The notes below the pieces were generated by a model. That model saw nothing but the letters and a program-made list of their open reading frames with translations, was not told the origin of the DNA and searched no databases. Source: Actinoalloteichus_B caeruleus (GTDB taxonomy: Bacteria > Actinomycetota > Actinomycetes > Mycobacteriales > Pseudonocardiaceae). From it: a stretch of 64,000 nt of DNA. The position numbers and the translations under genes were made by a program. The first letter of the stretch is position 1. The number at the start of each line of letters is the position of its first letter. The stretch lies in the NCBI RefSeq assembly GCF_000718005.1, contig NZ_JODV01000001.1. The stretch is one strand, 5' to 3'. Shown here one piece after another: positions 34,147 through 43,881 of this stretch.

Positions 34147-36765
34147 TCACCCACCTCGGCTCGTCGCTGGGTCCGTGGTGTCCCCCGCACCGGCGGGCGT
34201 GGGCCCGGAGCCGCCGCGTCCCACGTCCCCGGGCCCCGCTTCCGGCGCCGCCTGGGCCACGGGCAGGACGATCACCACGGTGAGACCACCTCCGGGGGTG
34301 TCCTCGGCGCGGATCGACCCGCCCATCGCCTCGACGAAACCCCTCGCCACGGTCAGCCCCAGGCCAGCCCCGATCGGGCGACGAGCGCCGTCGGGGTGCG
34401 GCAGCCGCCGGAACGGCGCGAACACGGTGTCCACCGCCTCCGGGGGCAGGCCGGGACCCGTGTCGACGATCCGCAGCTCCACCCGGTCAGCCAGCCGGCT
34501 GGCGCGGACCGCGGCGTCGGGAGGCGGTCCGCCCCGGCCGTGGCGGAGCGCGTTGTCCAGCACGTTCGCGACCACCCGGCGGAGCAGGTCGGGATCGGCC
34601 GACACGGCGGGCAGGTCGTCGGTCAACTCCACGGACACCCGGTCCGCTCCGGCGATGCCGGCCGTGGCCCGGTCGAGCACCTGGCCGAGCCGCACGGGAC
34701 GGGACACGGGGTGGACTCCGCCCACCGAGAGCCGGGCGGTGTCGAGCAGGTTGTCCGCCATCCCCACCAGCTGGTCGGTCGCGGCGACGGCGGTGTCGAG
34801 CAGTTCGGCGCGGTCCGCGTCCGACAAGCCGCGGCGGTCGCCGGAGAGCGTGTCGAGCACGGTGCGCACCGTCGTCAGCGGGGTGCGCAGGTCGTAGCCG
34901 AACGCGGCGAACAGTGAGGCGCGGAGCTCGGCCGCCGCCGCCTCCTGCCGCGCCTCGGTGGCCGCCGCCTCCGTGCGGCGCTGGCGGAGCGCGCCGAGGG
35001 CCTGCCCCGCGGCGGCCTCCAGCACCTGTTGGTCCTCGGCCGGCAGCGGGCGGCCCCGCAGCACGAGGCGGACGGTGTCGGTGAGGGCGAGTGTGGCGTC
35101 CACGTCCTCGGGGTGGCCACGCAGCTCCTCCCCCGACGCGGCGACCTCGACCCACTCGCCGTCCACCCGCTCCACCAGCGCCGCGGAGGAGAGGCCGAAG
35201 CTCTCCCTGATCCTGCCCAGCAGCAGCTCCGGGGAGTCGGGTCTGGAGAGGACCGTGCGGGCGTAGGAGGCCAGCAGGGTCGCCTCGGTACGAGCGCGGG
35301 CCGCCTGCCTCGCCAGCCGTGCGGCTTGGTTCACGACGGCGGCGACGAGCACCGCGAGGACGACCATCGCGAGCAGGACGACGAGCTGTTCCTGGCCGTT
35401 GAGGGACGAGGGGCCGCCACCGGGCCGGACCCCGACCAGGACCCCGCCGAGCACCGCCGCCAGCAGAGCGGGGGCCACGCCGCCCACGAGGGCGACGACC
35501 GTGACGGCGAGCAGGTGCCCGACGACGTCGGAGACCAGGCCGACCCTGCCCGCGACCACCGACGCGAGGACGCTCACGACCACCGGCAACCCGGCGGCGA
35601 GCACCCACCCGGCGAGGCGCTGGTGGTGGGAGACCAGCCCGTCACGCCGGTCGCGCCGTCCCCGTCGTTCCTCCCGGTGGGGCACCAGGTGCACGTCGAT
35701 CGTTCCCGAGCGGGAGACGACGGCCCGCCCGACGCCCTCCCGGAGCAGCCGTGCGAGCCGGGACCGACGGGAGGCACCGAGGACCAGCTGGGTGGCGTTC
35801 GCGCCCCCGGCGAAGTCCAGCAGCGCGTCCGTCACGTCGTCTCCCACGACGGTGTGGAACGTGCCGCCCAGGTCGGCGGTGAGCTGGCGGTAGCGGTGCA
35901 GCCGTTCCATCGGCGGATGGACGAGACCGTCCCCCCGCAGCACGTGGACGACGAGCAGGTCCGCGCCGGCCCGGCTGGCGACCCGGCGGCCGCGCCGGAT
36001 CAGCGTCTCGCTCTCGGGCCCGCCGCTGACGGCGGCGACAACTCGTTCCCGTGCCTCCCAGGTGTCGGTGATGTGCTGGTCGGAGCGGTAGCGGAGCAGC
36101 GCGACGTCGACCTGGTCGGCCAACCACAGCAGGGCCAGTTCCCGCAACGCCCCGAGGTTCCCGGGCCGGAAGAAGTGGGAGAGCGCCGCATCCACCCTGC
36201 TCGCCGGGTAGATGTCGCCCTGGGCCATGCGCCGCCGCAGTGCCTCGGGGGTGAGGTCGACCAGTTCGATCTGCTCGGCCTGGCGCACGACCGAGTCTGG
36301 CACGGTCTCCCGCTGCCGGACCCCGGTGATGGTCTGGACGACGTCGTTGACGCTCTCCAGGTGTTGGATGTTGACGGTGGAGAGCACGTCGATGCCCTCG
36401 GACAACAGGGTCTCGACGTCCTGCCACCGCTTGGGGTGGGGGCTCCCCGGCTCGTTGGTGTGCGCGAGTTCGTCGACCAGGACGAGTTCCGGCCGGCGCC
36501 GCAGGACCGCGGCCACGTCGAGTTCCGCGAATCCCTGTTCCGGCCCTCGGGGCAGCCGGACCGGGAGTGCCTCGAGGCCGGCGGCGAGGCGCCGCACCGC
36601 CGGGCGGTCGTGCGTCACCGCCAGGCCGACGACGACGTCCACCCCCTGGTCCCGCCGCCGGTGTCCCTCGGCGAGCATGGCCGTCGTCTTGCCCACGCCC
36701 GGCGCCGCGCCGAGGTAGATGCGGAGCTCCCCTCGACGGGTGTCGCCGTTCCGCCGTCCGTCCAC
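34147..36765 (-). CDS. kdpD: KdpD sensor kinase with Tyr in place of the phospho-acceptor His
   Basis: An 872-residue membrane protein with standard KdpD order: N-terminal KdpD domain with Walker A GAAPGVGKT (residues 19-27) and VDELAHTNEPGSPHPKRWQDVE, a universal-stress-protein-like domain from about 240, a hydrophobic region near 390-495 (DUF4118), a GAF-like segment, then the kinase core. The H-box reads FGYDLRTPL, so residue 624 is Tyr (codon TAC, bases 34894-34896) instead of His. The N-box NVLDNALRHG and G-box VDTGPGL remain. GTG 36765 gives the usual N-terminus. ATP binding looks possible, but normal autophosphorylation does not. It lies 38 bases after kdpC. Confidence 0.9.
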   Translation of the reverse strand: MDGRRNGDTRRGELRIYLGAAPGVGKTTAMLAEGHRRRDQGVDVVVGLAVTHDRPAVRRLAAGLEALPVRLPRGPEQGFAELDVAAVLRRRPELVLVDELAHTNEPGSPHPKRWQDVETLLSEGIDVLSTVNIQHLESVNDVVQTITGVRQRETVPDSVVRQAEQIELVDLTPEALRRRMAQGDIYPASRVDAALSHFFRPGNLGALRELALLWLADQVDVALLRYRSDQHITDTWEARERVVAAVSGGPESETLIRRGRRVASRAGADLLVVHVLRGDGLVHPPMERLHRYRQLTADLGGTFHTVVGDDVTDALLDFAGGANATQLVLGASRRSRLARLLREGVGRAVVSRSGTIDVHLVPHREERRGRRDRRDGLVSHHQRLAGWVLAAGLPVVVSVLASVVAGRVGLVSDVVGHLLAVTVVALVGGVAPALLAAVLGGVLVGVRPGGGPSSLNGQEQLVVLLAMVVLAVLVAAVVNQAARLARQAARARTEATLLASYARTVLSRPDSPELLLGRIRESFGLSSAALVERVDGEWVEVAASGEELRGHPEDVDATLALTDTVRLVLRGRPLPAEDQQVLEAAAGQALGALRQRRTEAAATEARQEAAAAELRASLFAAFGYDLRTPLTTVRTVLDTLSGDRRGLSDADRAELLDTAVAATDQLVGMADNLLDTARLSVGGVHPVSRPVRLGQVLDRATAGIAGADRVSVELTDDLPAVSADPDLLRRVVANVLDNALRHGRGGPPPDAAVRASRLADRVELRIVDTGPGLPPEAVDTVFAPFRRLPHPDGARRPIGAGLGLTVARGFVEAMGGSIRAEDTPGGGLTVVIVLPVAQAAPEAGPGDVGRGGSGPTPAGAGDTTDPATSRGG

Positions 36766-36803
36766 GTGTCCAGTCTGCTCCCTCCTGGGGTGTTCGCCGC
36801 TGG

Positions 36804-37481
36804 TCAGCGGCCCCCGACCTCGTCGTGGCCGCCCCGTCGTCCGCCCTGGTCCGCGGCCAGCTGGACGGCCAGGTTCAACAGCGGGACGTTCACCGTCGGC
36901 TCCCCGAGGAAGCCCAGCCGGCGGCCCCGGGTGTGCTGGGCCACCAGCTCGTGGACTCGGGCTTCGGGTAGCCCGTTCGTCCTGGCGACCCGGGGGACCT
37001 GGAGGGTGGCGTACTCGGGCGAGACGTGGGGGTCGAGCCCCGAGGCGGAGGCCGTCACGGCGTCGGCGGGCACCTCCTCGACGGGGACCCCCTCGCGGTC
37101 CGCGACGAGTCGGCGGCGTTCCTCGACGAGCGAGACGAGTTCCGGCGCGGTGATCGAGTAGGGCGTCGCCCCCGAGCCGTCGGGTCCTCCTGGGCCCAGG
37201 GGCGTGGCGGCGTTGCCGGCGGGCCGCGTGTGGAAGTACCGGTCGGCGGTCGGTTCGGCTGCGAGCGGGTCGACCGGGTCGACCCCGAGCAGCGCGGAAC
37301 CCACCACTGTCCCGTCGTCGGTCACGGTGGGGGAGCCCTCCGCGGCGGCGCGCAGCGGAGGCAAGCGGCTGACCGCCCACACCGCCGCCGGGTAGCACAG
37401 GCCGGTCAGCGCGGTGAGCACGAGCAGCAGCCGCAGGGCCGCCACTGCCGGACGCGGTAGCCAGGCGGGCACGGTGTTCAC
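36804..37481 (-). CDS. kdpC: Potassium-transporting ATPase subunit C
   Basis: KdpC is the single-pass subunit that stabilises the KdpFABC pump. The 225-residue protein has one N-terminal helix ([23 protein letters not shown]) and the family blocks [20 protein letters not shown] and VPRVAR. The GTG start at 37481 overlaps the kdpB stop (GTGA). A basic, Gly-rich tail at the end ([13 protein letters not shown]) is unusual but harmless. It is followed by kdpD, so the pump and regulatory genes form one transcription unit. Confidence 0.95.
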   Translation of the reverse strand: MNTVPAWLPRPAVAALRLLLVLTALTGLCYPAAVWAVSRLPPLRAAAEGSPTVTDDGTVVGSALLGVDPVDPLAAEPTADRYFHTRPAGNAATPLGPGGPDGSGATPYSITAPELVSLVEERRRLVADREGVPVEEVPADAVTASASGLDPHVSPEYATLQVPRVARTNGLPEARVHELVAQHTRGRRLGFLGEPTVNVPLLNLAVQLAADQGGRRGGHDEVGGR

Positions 37482-39571
37482 CCCAGCCCTGGGAGGTGCC
37501 TGACGGCCAGGTCGAGCGCCCAGATGCCGAGGAAGGGAGCGACCAACCCGCCCACGCCGAACAGGAGCAGGTTCCTACGCAGGAGGGTGGCGGCACCGAG
37601 CGGCCGGTACCGCACGCCGTGCAGGGCCAGGGGGATGAGAGCGACGATCACGAGGGCGTTGAAGACGACAGCCGACAGCACGGCCGAGTTCGCGGAGGCC
37701 AACCCCATGACGTTGAGCGCCCCCAGCCCGGGGTGCACGGCGGTGAACATGGCGGGGAGGATCGCGAAGTACTTGGCGAGGTCGTTGGCGATGCTGAAGG
37801 TCGTCAACGCCCCCCGGGTGATCAGCAGCTGCTTGCCCACGCCGATCACGGCGATCAGCTTGCTGGGGTCGGAGTCGAGGTCGACGAGGTTCCCGGCCTC
37901 CTTCGCGGCGGTGGTGCCGCTGTTCATCGCCAGCCCCACATCGGCGGCGGCCAGTGCCGGTGCGTCGTTGGTGCCGTCGCCGGCCATCGCCACCAGCCGT
38001 CCGCCACGCCGCTCCTCCCGGATCAACCGCATCTTGTCCTCCGGGGTGGCTTCGGCGAGGTGGTCGTCCACGCCGGCCTGCTCGGCGATGGCCGCCGCCG
38101 TGACCGGGTTGTCCCCGGTGATCATCACGGTGCGAACCCCCATGCGCCGCAGTTCGGCGAACCGCGCCGGCATGTGCGGTTTGACGACGTCCGCGAGCCG
38201 CACGACTCCGAGGATCTCGGCGTGTCCCCCCTCGGCTCGTGCGCACACCAGGGGCGTGCCCCCCTGCCTGGCCACGGCGTCCACGATCCCCGGGAGGCCG
38301 GCCGGCGGGTGCCCGCCGCGGTCCCGCACCCACTGGACGACCTCGGCGGCGGCGCCCTTGCGGATGAGGACCGGTTGGTCCACCGCACCGGAGGGCAGGT
38401 CGAGGCCGCTCATCCTGGTCCTGGCGGTGAAGGGCACCCGGACGGCCGCCCGCTCGTCGGAGGTGGTGTCCGCGCTCAACCCGTGCTCCCGGGCGCACAG
38501 CTCCACGACGCTGCGCCCCTCGGGGGTGGGGTCGGCGAGGCTCGCGAGACGAGCCGCGGCCGCGAGCCGCTCCACCCCGACGCCGTCGACCGGGACCAGT
38601 TCGGTAGCCATGCGGTTGCCGAAGGTGATGGTTCCGGTCTTGTCGAGCAGCAGCGTCGCCACATCGCCGGCGGCCTCCACCGCCCTCCCCGAGGTCGCCA
38701 GCACGTTCCGCCGCACGAGCCGGTTCATCCCGGCGATCCCGACGGCGGGCAGCAGCGCTCCCACCGTGGTGGGGAGCAGGCACACCGCGAGGGCGACCAG
38801 GACGAGCACCGGCTGGCGGGCACCCGAGTAGGCCGCGATCGGCTGGAGCGCGGTGACCGCGGCCACCAGCAGCACGGACAGGGTGGCCAGCAGGACGGTG
38901 ATCGCCACCTCGTTCGGGGTTGGTTGGCGGCGGGCTCCCTCGACCAGGCGAATCATCCGGTCCACCACGGACTGGCCGGGAGCCGCCGTGATACGTACCA
39001 GCAGGCTGTCGGAGAGCACGGTGGTGCCGCCGGTGACCGAGGACCGGTCGCCACCCGCCTCCCGCACCACCGGGGTGGACTCGCCGGTGATGGCCGATTC
39101 GTCCACTGAGGCCAGACCGCTGAGGATCTCGCCGTCACCGGGGACGACCTCGCCGGGGCCCACGACGACCAGGTCGCCCGGGACCAGGTCCCCGGCGGGA
39201 ACGCGATCACCGGAACCGGCGGGCGGGACTTCCTCCACGTCCGGGGAGACCCGCCGGGCGACGGTCTCGGTGCGGGAACGCCGCATCGCATCCGCCTGGG
39301 CACGACCCCGACGCTCGGCGACCGCCTCGGCGAGGTTGGCGAAAAACACCGTGAGCCACAGCCAGGCGGTGACGAGCACCCCGAAGACGTTGGGGGCGAG
39401 TGCGACGAGGACCGTGACCAGCACCGAGGCCACCCAGACCACGAACATCACCGGGCGACGCACCGCCGACCTGGGGTCGAGCCGCCGCACCGCGTCGGGG
39501 ACCGCTCCGAGGACCTGACCGGCGGTGATGGCGGTACCCGGCGGGGTGTGCGGGCGCACGTCGGTGTTCAT
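37478..39571 (-). CDS. kdpB: Potassium-transporting ATPase subunit B
   Basis: KdpB is the P-type ATPase subunit that powers potassium uptake. The 697-residue protein carries the phosphorylation motif [11 protein letters not shown] with Asp310, the TGES loop (ITGEST), the membrane motif with [22 protein letters not shown], and hinge motif [26 protein letters not shown] 39571 overlaps the kdpA stop (ATGA). A longer frame running on to 41296 overlaps kdpA in another frame and is not used. All catalytic residues I can check are intact. Confidence 0.97.
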   Translation of the reverse strand: MNTDVRPHTPPGTAITAGQVLGAVPDAVRRLDPRSAVRRPVMFVVWVASVLVTVLVALAPNVFGVLVTAWLWLTVFFANLAEAVAERRGRAQADAMRRSRTETVARRVSPDVEEVPPAGSGDRVPAGDLVPGDLVVVGPGEVVPGDGEILSGLASVDESAITGESTPVVREAGGDRSSVTGGTTVLSDSLLVRITAAPGQSVVDRMIRLVEGARRQPTPNEVAITVLLATLSVLLVAAVTALQPIAAYSGARQPVLVLVALAVCLLPTTVGALLPAVGIAGMNRLVRRNVLATSGRAVEAAGDVATLLLDKTGTITFGNRMATELVPVDGVGVERLAAAARLASLADPTPEGRSVVELCAREHGLSADTTSDERAAVRVPFTARTRMSGLDLPSGAVDQPVLIRKGAAAEVVQWVRDRGGHPPAGLPGIVDAVARQGGTPLVCARAEGGHAEILGVVRLADVVKPHMPARFAELRRMGVRTVMITGDNPVTAAAIAEQAGVDDHLAEATPEDKMRLIREERRGGRLVAMAGDGTNDAPALAAADVGLAMNSGTTAAKEAGNLVDLDSDPSKLIAVIGVGKQLLITRGALTTFSIANDLAKYFAILPAMFTAVHPGLGALNVMGLASANSAVLSAVVFNALVIVALIPLALHGVRYRPLGAATLLRRNLLLFGVGGLVAPFLGIWALDLAVRHLPGLG

Positions 39572-41229
39572 CCCAGCGCCCCGGCCAGCGGGCCGAGCGC
39601 GAGCGCCGGCAGGAAGGTGAGCGCCGCGACGAGGACCGCGACTCCGGCGAGGAGTGCCCCGAAGAGCGGGCCCGTGGTGGGAAGGGTTCCAGCGGTGACC
39701 GGGCTCCGGCCCTGTTCCGCGAAGGCGCCGGCGAGGCGGAGCACGGCCAGTGCGGGCAGGAACCGGCCGAACGCCATGACGAGTCCGACCGTCACCTGGA
39801 CGTAGCCGCCCCCGACGTCCAGACCGCCGAAGGCGCCGCCGTTGTTGTTGGCGGCCGAGGCGTAGGTGTAGAGGACGGCGGTGACACCCGCCGGCCCGTC
39901 CTCCGCGAGGGCGTCCCGCGTGGTGGGGAGCGCGAGGGCGGCGGCGGTGCCGGTGAGGACCAGCAGTGGCATGGTCAGGACGGCGACCGAGACCGCGCTC
40001 AGCTCCACCCTGCCGATCTTCTTCCCCAGGTACTCGGGCGTGCGCCCGACCATCAGGCTGGCGAGGAACACCGCGAGCAGGGCCACCACGAGCAGCGCGT
40101 GGAGGCCGTTGCCGACGCCACCCGGCGCGATCTCGCCGAGCACCATGTTCACCAGCAGCCCGGCGACGGCCAGGCCGCCGAAGGTGTTGTGCGCCGCGTT
40201 CTCGGCCCCGGTGGAGGTCCCGGTGGCCGCGACCGCGAACAGGGCGCTCCCGAAGACGCCGAAACGGCTCTCCCTCCCCTCCAGAGCGGCCCCGGCCACC
40301 TGGGCGGCGCCCCGCGGTACGCGGGACTCGACCGCCCAGACCAGGCAGAGCACCGCGGCGGCCACGACCGCCACCACGGACACCAGCGGCCGGCTCTGCC
40401 GGTGGTCCCCGACCATCACGCCGAAGGTGCGCAGCAGCGCGACCGGGACGAGCAGCATGAGGTAGACCTGCACGAGGTTGGTCAACGCCGAAGGGTTCTC
40501 GAAAGGGTGGGCCGAGTTGGCTCCGTAGAGGCCGCCCCCGTTGCTGCCGAGCAGCTTGACCGACTCGATCGCCGCCACGGGTGCCAGTGGCACCCTGTGT
40601 TGGGCGCCGTCCAGCGCGGTCACCACCACCGGCCCGGCGAAGCTCATCACGACGCCGCCGACCAGGAGCACGACCGCCCCGAGGAACGCCAGAGGGAGGA
40701 AGACCCGCACGACGCCCCGGGTGACGTCGACCCAGACGTTGCCGATCCGGTCGGTACGTTCCCGCGCCAACCCGCGAACGAGGGCCACGGCGACAGCCAC
40801 CCCGACGGCGGCGGACAGGAAGTTCTGCACCGTCAGCCCCGCGAGCAGCAGGGTGTTCCCGGTGGTGACCTCGGGAGGCTGGGACTGCCAGTCGGTGTTG
40901 GTGGCGTAGCCGATCGCCGTGGTGAAGGCCGTGTCGGGTGGTACCGCCGGACGTCCCTGCCCTCCAGGCAGGACGCCCTGCGCCCGCTGGAGGGCGTAGA
41001 GGAGGAATGCCGAGACGCCGAACAGGCACAGCACCCCGGTTGCGTACCCGGTCCACCGCTGCTGGGCCTCGGGGTCGACACCGCAGATCCGGTACACGAC
41101 CCGCTCCGCCCGGTTGTGCACCGGGCTGTCGTACACCCGGGCCAGGTAGGAGCCGAGGGGCCGGTAGGACAGCGCCAACGCCACCAGCAGCAGCGCGATC
41201 TGGAGCAGACCGGCGGTCGCGGGGTTCAT
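39568..41229 (-). CDS. kdpA: Potassium-transporting ATPase subunit A
   Basis: KdpA is the channel-like subunit that selects potassium. The 553-residue protein has about 10 membrane helices and the four filter-like loops, visible in blocks such as [45 protein letters not shown] and [14 protein letters not shown], each with the conserved glycines of the family. ATG 41229 overlaps the kdpF stop. Length and motifs are normal, so the pump itself appears functional in contrast to its regulators. Confidence 0.97.
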   Translation of the reverse strand: MNPATAGLLQIALLLVALALSYRPLGSYLARVYDSPVHNRAERVVYRICGVDPEAQQRWTGYATGVLCLFGVSAFLLYALQRAQGVLPGGQGRPAVPPDTAFTTAIGYATNTDWQSQPPEVTTGNTLLLAGLTVQNFLSAAVGVAVAVALVRGLARERTDRIGNVWVDVTRGVVRVFLPLAFLGAVVLLVGGVVMSFAGPVVVTALDGAQHRVPLAPVAAIESVKLLGSNGGGLYGANSAHPFENPSALTNLVQVYLMLLVPVALLRTFGVMVGDHRQSRPLVSVVAVVAAAVLCLVWAVESRVPRGAAQVAGAALEGRESRFGVFGSALFAVAATGTSTGAENAAHNTFGGLAVAGLLVNMVLGEIAPGGVGNGLHALLVVALLAVFLASLMVGRTPEYLGKKIGRVELSAVSVAVLTMPLLVLTGTAAALALPTTRDALAEDGPAGVTAVLYTYASAANNNGGAFGGLDVGGGYVQVTVGLVMAFGRFLPALAVLRLAGAFAEQGRSPVTAGTLPTTGPLFGALLAGVAVLVAALTFLPALALGPLAGALG

Positions 41230-41336
41230 CGGAAGCGGTCTGGTCGCAGGAGCACCCGGACCAGGTAGGCGATGAGCGCCAGCGCGAGCAGCCCACCCAC
41301 GACGTTGGCCGGGGTCCCGGCTGCGATCCCGCTCAC
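41226..41336 (-). CDS. kdpF: Potassium-transporting ATPase small subunit F
   Basis: A 36-residue single-helix peptide directly upstream of kdpA, with stop codon overlapping the kdpA ATG (ATGA). It reads [20 protein letters not shown] followed by an aliphatic stretch ending [12 protein letters not shown], the normal KdpF pattern of one hydrophobic helix and a basic Pro-containing end. KdpF stabilises the KdpABC complex. GTG 41336 has no ribosome binding site of its own and overlaps the stop of the preceding 27-residue ORF, so translation is probably coupled. Confidence 0.9.
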   Translation of the reverse strand: MSGIAAGTPANVVGGLLALALIAYLVRVLLRPDRFR

Positions 41337-41416
41337 AGCTGGTCCAACCCCCGGAGGGCGGCGAACAACGCCACCTGCACCGCTCCGAGGATCAGGAGGT
41401 AGGCCACGTCCCCCAT
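41333..41416 (-). CDS. Micro-ORF at the head of the kdp operon, 27 residues
   Basis: ATG 41416 opens a frame of 27 codons that encodes MGDVAYLLILGAVQVALFAA and ends LRGLDQL. It is one predicted transmembrane helix. GAAGGGAG lies 8 bases upstream, a better ribosome binding site than that of kdpF. Its stop overlaps the kdpF GTG by four bases, so it would be translated first and couple to kdpF. It may be a tiny additional pump-associated peptide or a leader that sets translation of the operon. I recall similar short hydrophobic ORFs before kdpF in other actinobacteria, but could not check. Confidence 0.65.
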   Translation of the reverse strand: MGDVAYLLILGAVQVALFAALRGLDQL

Positions 41417-41442
41417 CGCCCGGACTCCCTTCTCCGCCCCGT

Positions 41443-41458
41443 CCCCTCTATGGAGGGG
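41443..41458 (-). promoter_or_regulatory. Inverted repeat in the kdp leader
   Basis: CCCCTC-TATG-GAGGGG (41443-41458) lies 27-42 bases before the first ORF of the kdp operon. It may be an operator or a small leader hairpin. The 220-base space up to 41638 should hold the kdp promoter, but I find no convincing -35/-10 pair. Confidence 0.3.
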
Positions 41459-41638
41459 GTGGAGGAGGGAGTCCGCAGCGCGAGTCACCCCAACGGGCGG
41501 GTGGGGATCCTGGTGACGATGTCACTGGTCCCGGTGGACGGACAGGCGAGCGTCCACTGGCACGTCCCTCGGGGGCCCGCTCGCGGTGCGCCTGGCGTCA
41601 GCCGGGAGAAGGGGACCGAACGGACCACCCGCCGGAGG

Positions 41639-43288
41639 TCAGGGCGCCTCGACGTCCCCCGTCCCGGGCTCCCCGGAGGACGGCGACCGGCGGTCGTCCT
41701 CGGGTCGTGCGTCTCGCCCGGAGCCCTCGTCGTCCTCGGGCCGCGCACCACTCCCCGACCCCCCGTCCTCCTCGGCCGGGTCGTCGGTGGCCAGGGGGCC
41801 GTCCTCGGGGTCGCCGTCCACCGCGGTCCCCTCGTCGCTGGTTCCCACCGGTTCGTCCCCGTCCTCGTCGGCGGAGGGAGCGTCCTCCGACGCCCCCGGC
41901 CCGCCGGTCGCCCCGGCGCCCTGTTCCTCCCGGTCGTCGTCGGCCCCGCTCACCTCGGAGTTCGCGGGCGCGTGGGGCACGTCGGGGATGATGGCGGCGG
42001 GCCGGTCGACGGGCCGTTCCACGCACTCCCCGTGGAGCAGGATCTCCACCTCGGGACGGGGGAAGAGGTTGTCCCACGACCGCTCCGACCACCCGTACCT
42101 GGTGCAGTACTCCCTGGCGAGCTCGATCGGGTTCCCGCTCCCGTCGAACAGGTACACCTCGTCGAGCAGCTCACCGTTCCGGTCGAAGGGCAGGATGTTG
42201 CCCGACTCCGGGAGAACCCACCCGGCGCTCTGCTGGTGGCTGGCGTGCTGGATCGGCGTGCTCGGCGACGGGTTCACCGCCACGGCCAGCAGGCCGCAGA
42301 ACAGCCCGACCGCCAGCCCGTTCAGCGGAGCCGCCACCCAGCACAGCCGCCGGTCGCGCTTCGACCGTTCGCCCAGCACGACCGAGAGCGGCAACAGCAG
42401 CGCGGTCGCGACCAGGACGCCGAGCACACCGGACCCGGTCAGTACCGCTCCCGCCCAGCCCAGGAGCACCGCACGGATCAGCCACCACCCCGGCTGCAGC
42501 CTCACGGCGAAGGCGGCCACGGGGGAGAAGGAGGAGGAGGCCGCGGCGGCGAGCAGGAGCGCTCCCCGCCGGGCGGCGGGGGTGTCACGGGCCGAGGGCA
42601 CCTCGGGTTCCTGCCTGGCCAGCCAGCGAACCGGGAGCGCCCCCAGCAGGGCGCCCACCGCGGCCAGGACGCCCATCAGTTCCGGTTCGGTCGGTCCCGC
42701 GACCCCGGCACCGACGAACACCAGGGTGGCGAGGGCTCCGGACAACAGGGCGAGCGACGCCGGGGACGGCCCCCGCCGCGACTCGTCGGGCCCCCTGGCC
42801 GCCGCGCGGGCACGGTACGCGACGACGAGGCGACCGGCCGCGATCCCCAGCCCCGCCAGCAGGACCACGACGAGGAAGATGGCGGTCCACTGGCGGAGGG
42901 TGTACCTGTCGAGGAAGAAGGGGATGTCGTGGATGGAGAGGACATCGGTGAGGAACAGGACCAGCACGGTCGCGGCGATCCCGCAGGTCACCAGCGCGAG
43001 CCCAGCGGACACCGGCAGCCTCCGCCGTGGGGCGTCCTGGCCGGCGGCGGAGTACCCGCCGGCGGCGAGCAACTCCCGCGCGTAGCGCTCGGGTGGCCCC
43101 ATCCGGGACTCCAGGCGCTCGGCGTCCACGTCCGGGCCCAGTTCCGCCACGACCTCGGCCAGGTTGAGCTCGACGTCCTCCAGGACCTCCTCGCGTTCGG
43201 GCTCCCCCAAGCCGCGCAATCCGGCCGCGACCCGATCCCGGTAGTCGACCGCCGCGGCCGGTAGCTGTGTCCTCGCTGGCACGCTCAT
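41639..43288 (-). CDS. HAAS-domain multi-pass membrane protein
   Basis: A 549-residue protein. Residues 10-75 (YRDRVAAGLRGLGEPEREEVLEDVELNLAEVVAELG ... MGPPERYARELLAAGGY) match the HAAS/DUF1700 signalling helices found beside PadR regulators. About eight hydrophobic segments follow between residues 90 and 340, then an extracytoplasmic domain with Cys residues and a highly acidic, Gly/Ser-rich tail of about 110 residues. Its ATG overlaps the padR stop (ATGA), so the pair is cotranslated; HAAS proteins are thought to work with their PadR partner in sensing envelope conditions. Exact role unknown. Confidence 0.82.
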   Translation of the reverse strand: MSVPARTQLPAAAVDYRDRVAAGLRGLGEPEREEVLEDVELNLAEVVAELGPDVDAERLESRMGPPERYARELLAAGGYSAAGQDAPRRRLPVSAGLALVTCGIAATVLVLFLTDVLSIHDIPFFLDRYTLRQWTAIFLVVVLLAGLGIAAGRLVVAYRARAAARGPDESRRGPSPASLALLSGALATLVFVGAGVAGPTEPELMGVLAAVGALLGALPVRWLARQEPEVPSARDTPAARRGALLLAAAASSSFSPVAAFAVRLQPGWWLIRAVLLGWAGAVLTGSGVLGVLVATALLLPLSVVLGERSKRDRRLCWVAAPLNGLAVGLFCGLLAVAVNPSPSTPIQHASHQQSAGWVLPESGNILPFDRNGELLDEVYLFDGSGNPIELAREYCTRYGWSERSWDNLFPRPEVEILLHGECVERPVDRPAAIIPDVPHAPANSEVSGADDDREEQGAGATGGPGASEDAPSADEDGDEPVGTSDEGTAVDGDPEDGPLATDDPAEEDGGSGSGARPEDDEGSGRDARPEDDRRSPSSGEPGTGDVEAP

Positions 43289-43605
43289 TCCTCCTCGACC
43301 AGTCGCGCCATGATCCCGGCGAACCGCCGCCAGGTGTCGCCCGACTCCTTCAGCCGGGCCCGCCCGGCGGTGTTCAGGCTGTAGTACTTCCGATGCGGCC
43401 CCTCGTCGCTGGGCACGACGTACGAGGTCAACAGACCGGCCTGGTAGAGCCGGCGCAACGTCCCGTAGACCGAGGCGTCCCCCAGCTCGGTCAATCCGGC
43501 CGTCCGCAGACGACGCAGGACCTCGTAGCCATAGCCGTCCTCCTCGCGGAGCACCGCGAGCACCGCGAGGTCAAGGACACCCCGTAGCAGCTGACTCGTA
43601 TCCAC
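43285..43605 (-). CDS. PadR-family transcriptional regulator
   Basis: A 106-residue winged-helix repressor. The PadR core is clear: LLRGVLDLAVLAVLREEDGYGYEVLRRLR, then GDASVYGTLRRLYQAGLLTSYVV and the wing GPHRKYYSLNTAGRARL. GTG 43605 is preferred over upstream starts because GGAGGTGCGGTC lies 7 bases before it. The stop overlaps the start of the HAAS-domain gene, the usual arrangement. PadR repressors of this group respond to envelope stress or phenolics; the signal here is unknown. Confidence 0.93.
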   Translation of the reverse strand: MDTSQLLRGVLDLAVLAVLREEDGYGYEVLRRLRTAGLTELGDASVYGTLRRLYQAGLLTSYVVPSDEGPHRKYYSLNTAGRARLKESGDTWRRFAGIMARLVEEE

Positions 43606-43881
43606 GACCGCACCTCCGCTCCGGACACTACCACGCGCCGCGCAGTAGTTCGGGCCGGAGAATCGACGGACGGGTTCCCGCGCCACCACGAGGGACGCGA
43701 GCACGACGGAGTGCGGGGCAGGGAAGGGAGCGCCGAGCTGGGCCGCGCTCAGCTCACCTCGGGAACCGCTTGGTCACAGCCGGGCGGCCCCGTCCACGCG
43801 GGGGCGAGCGAGGCACGGTGAACCACGGGCGCCGCGCGACACCGGAGAGCGCAAGGCCGGCAACTTCGCTGGGGACCCGCG

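Noticed and set aside
37478..41296. Single 1272-codon frame reading from kdpA into kdpB
   Set aside because: Only the part from 39571 is KdpB. The upstream part overlaps kdpA in another frame and does not look like protein; a KdpA-KdpB fusion is not supported.
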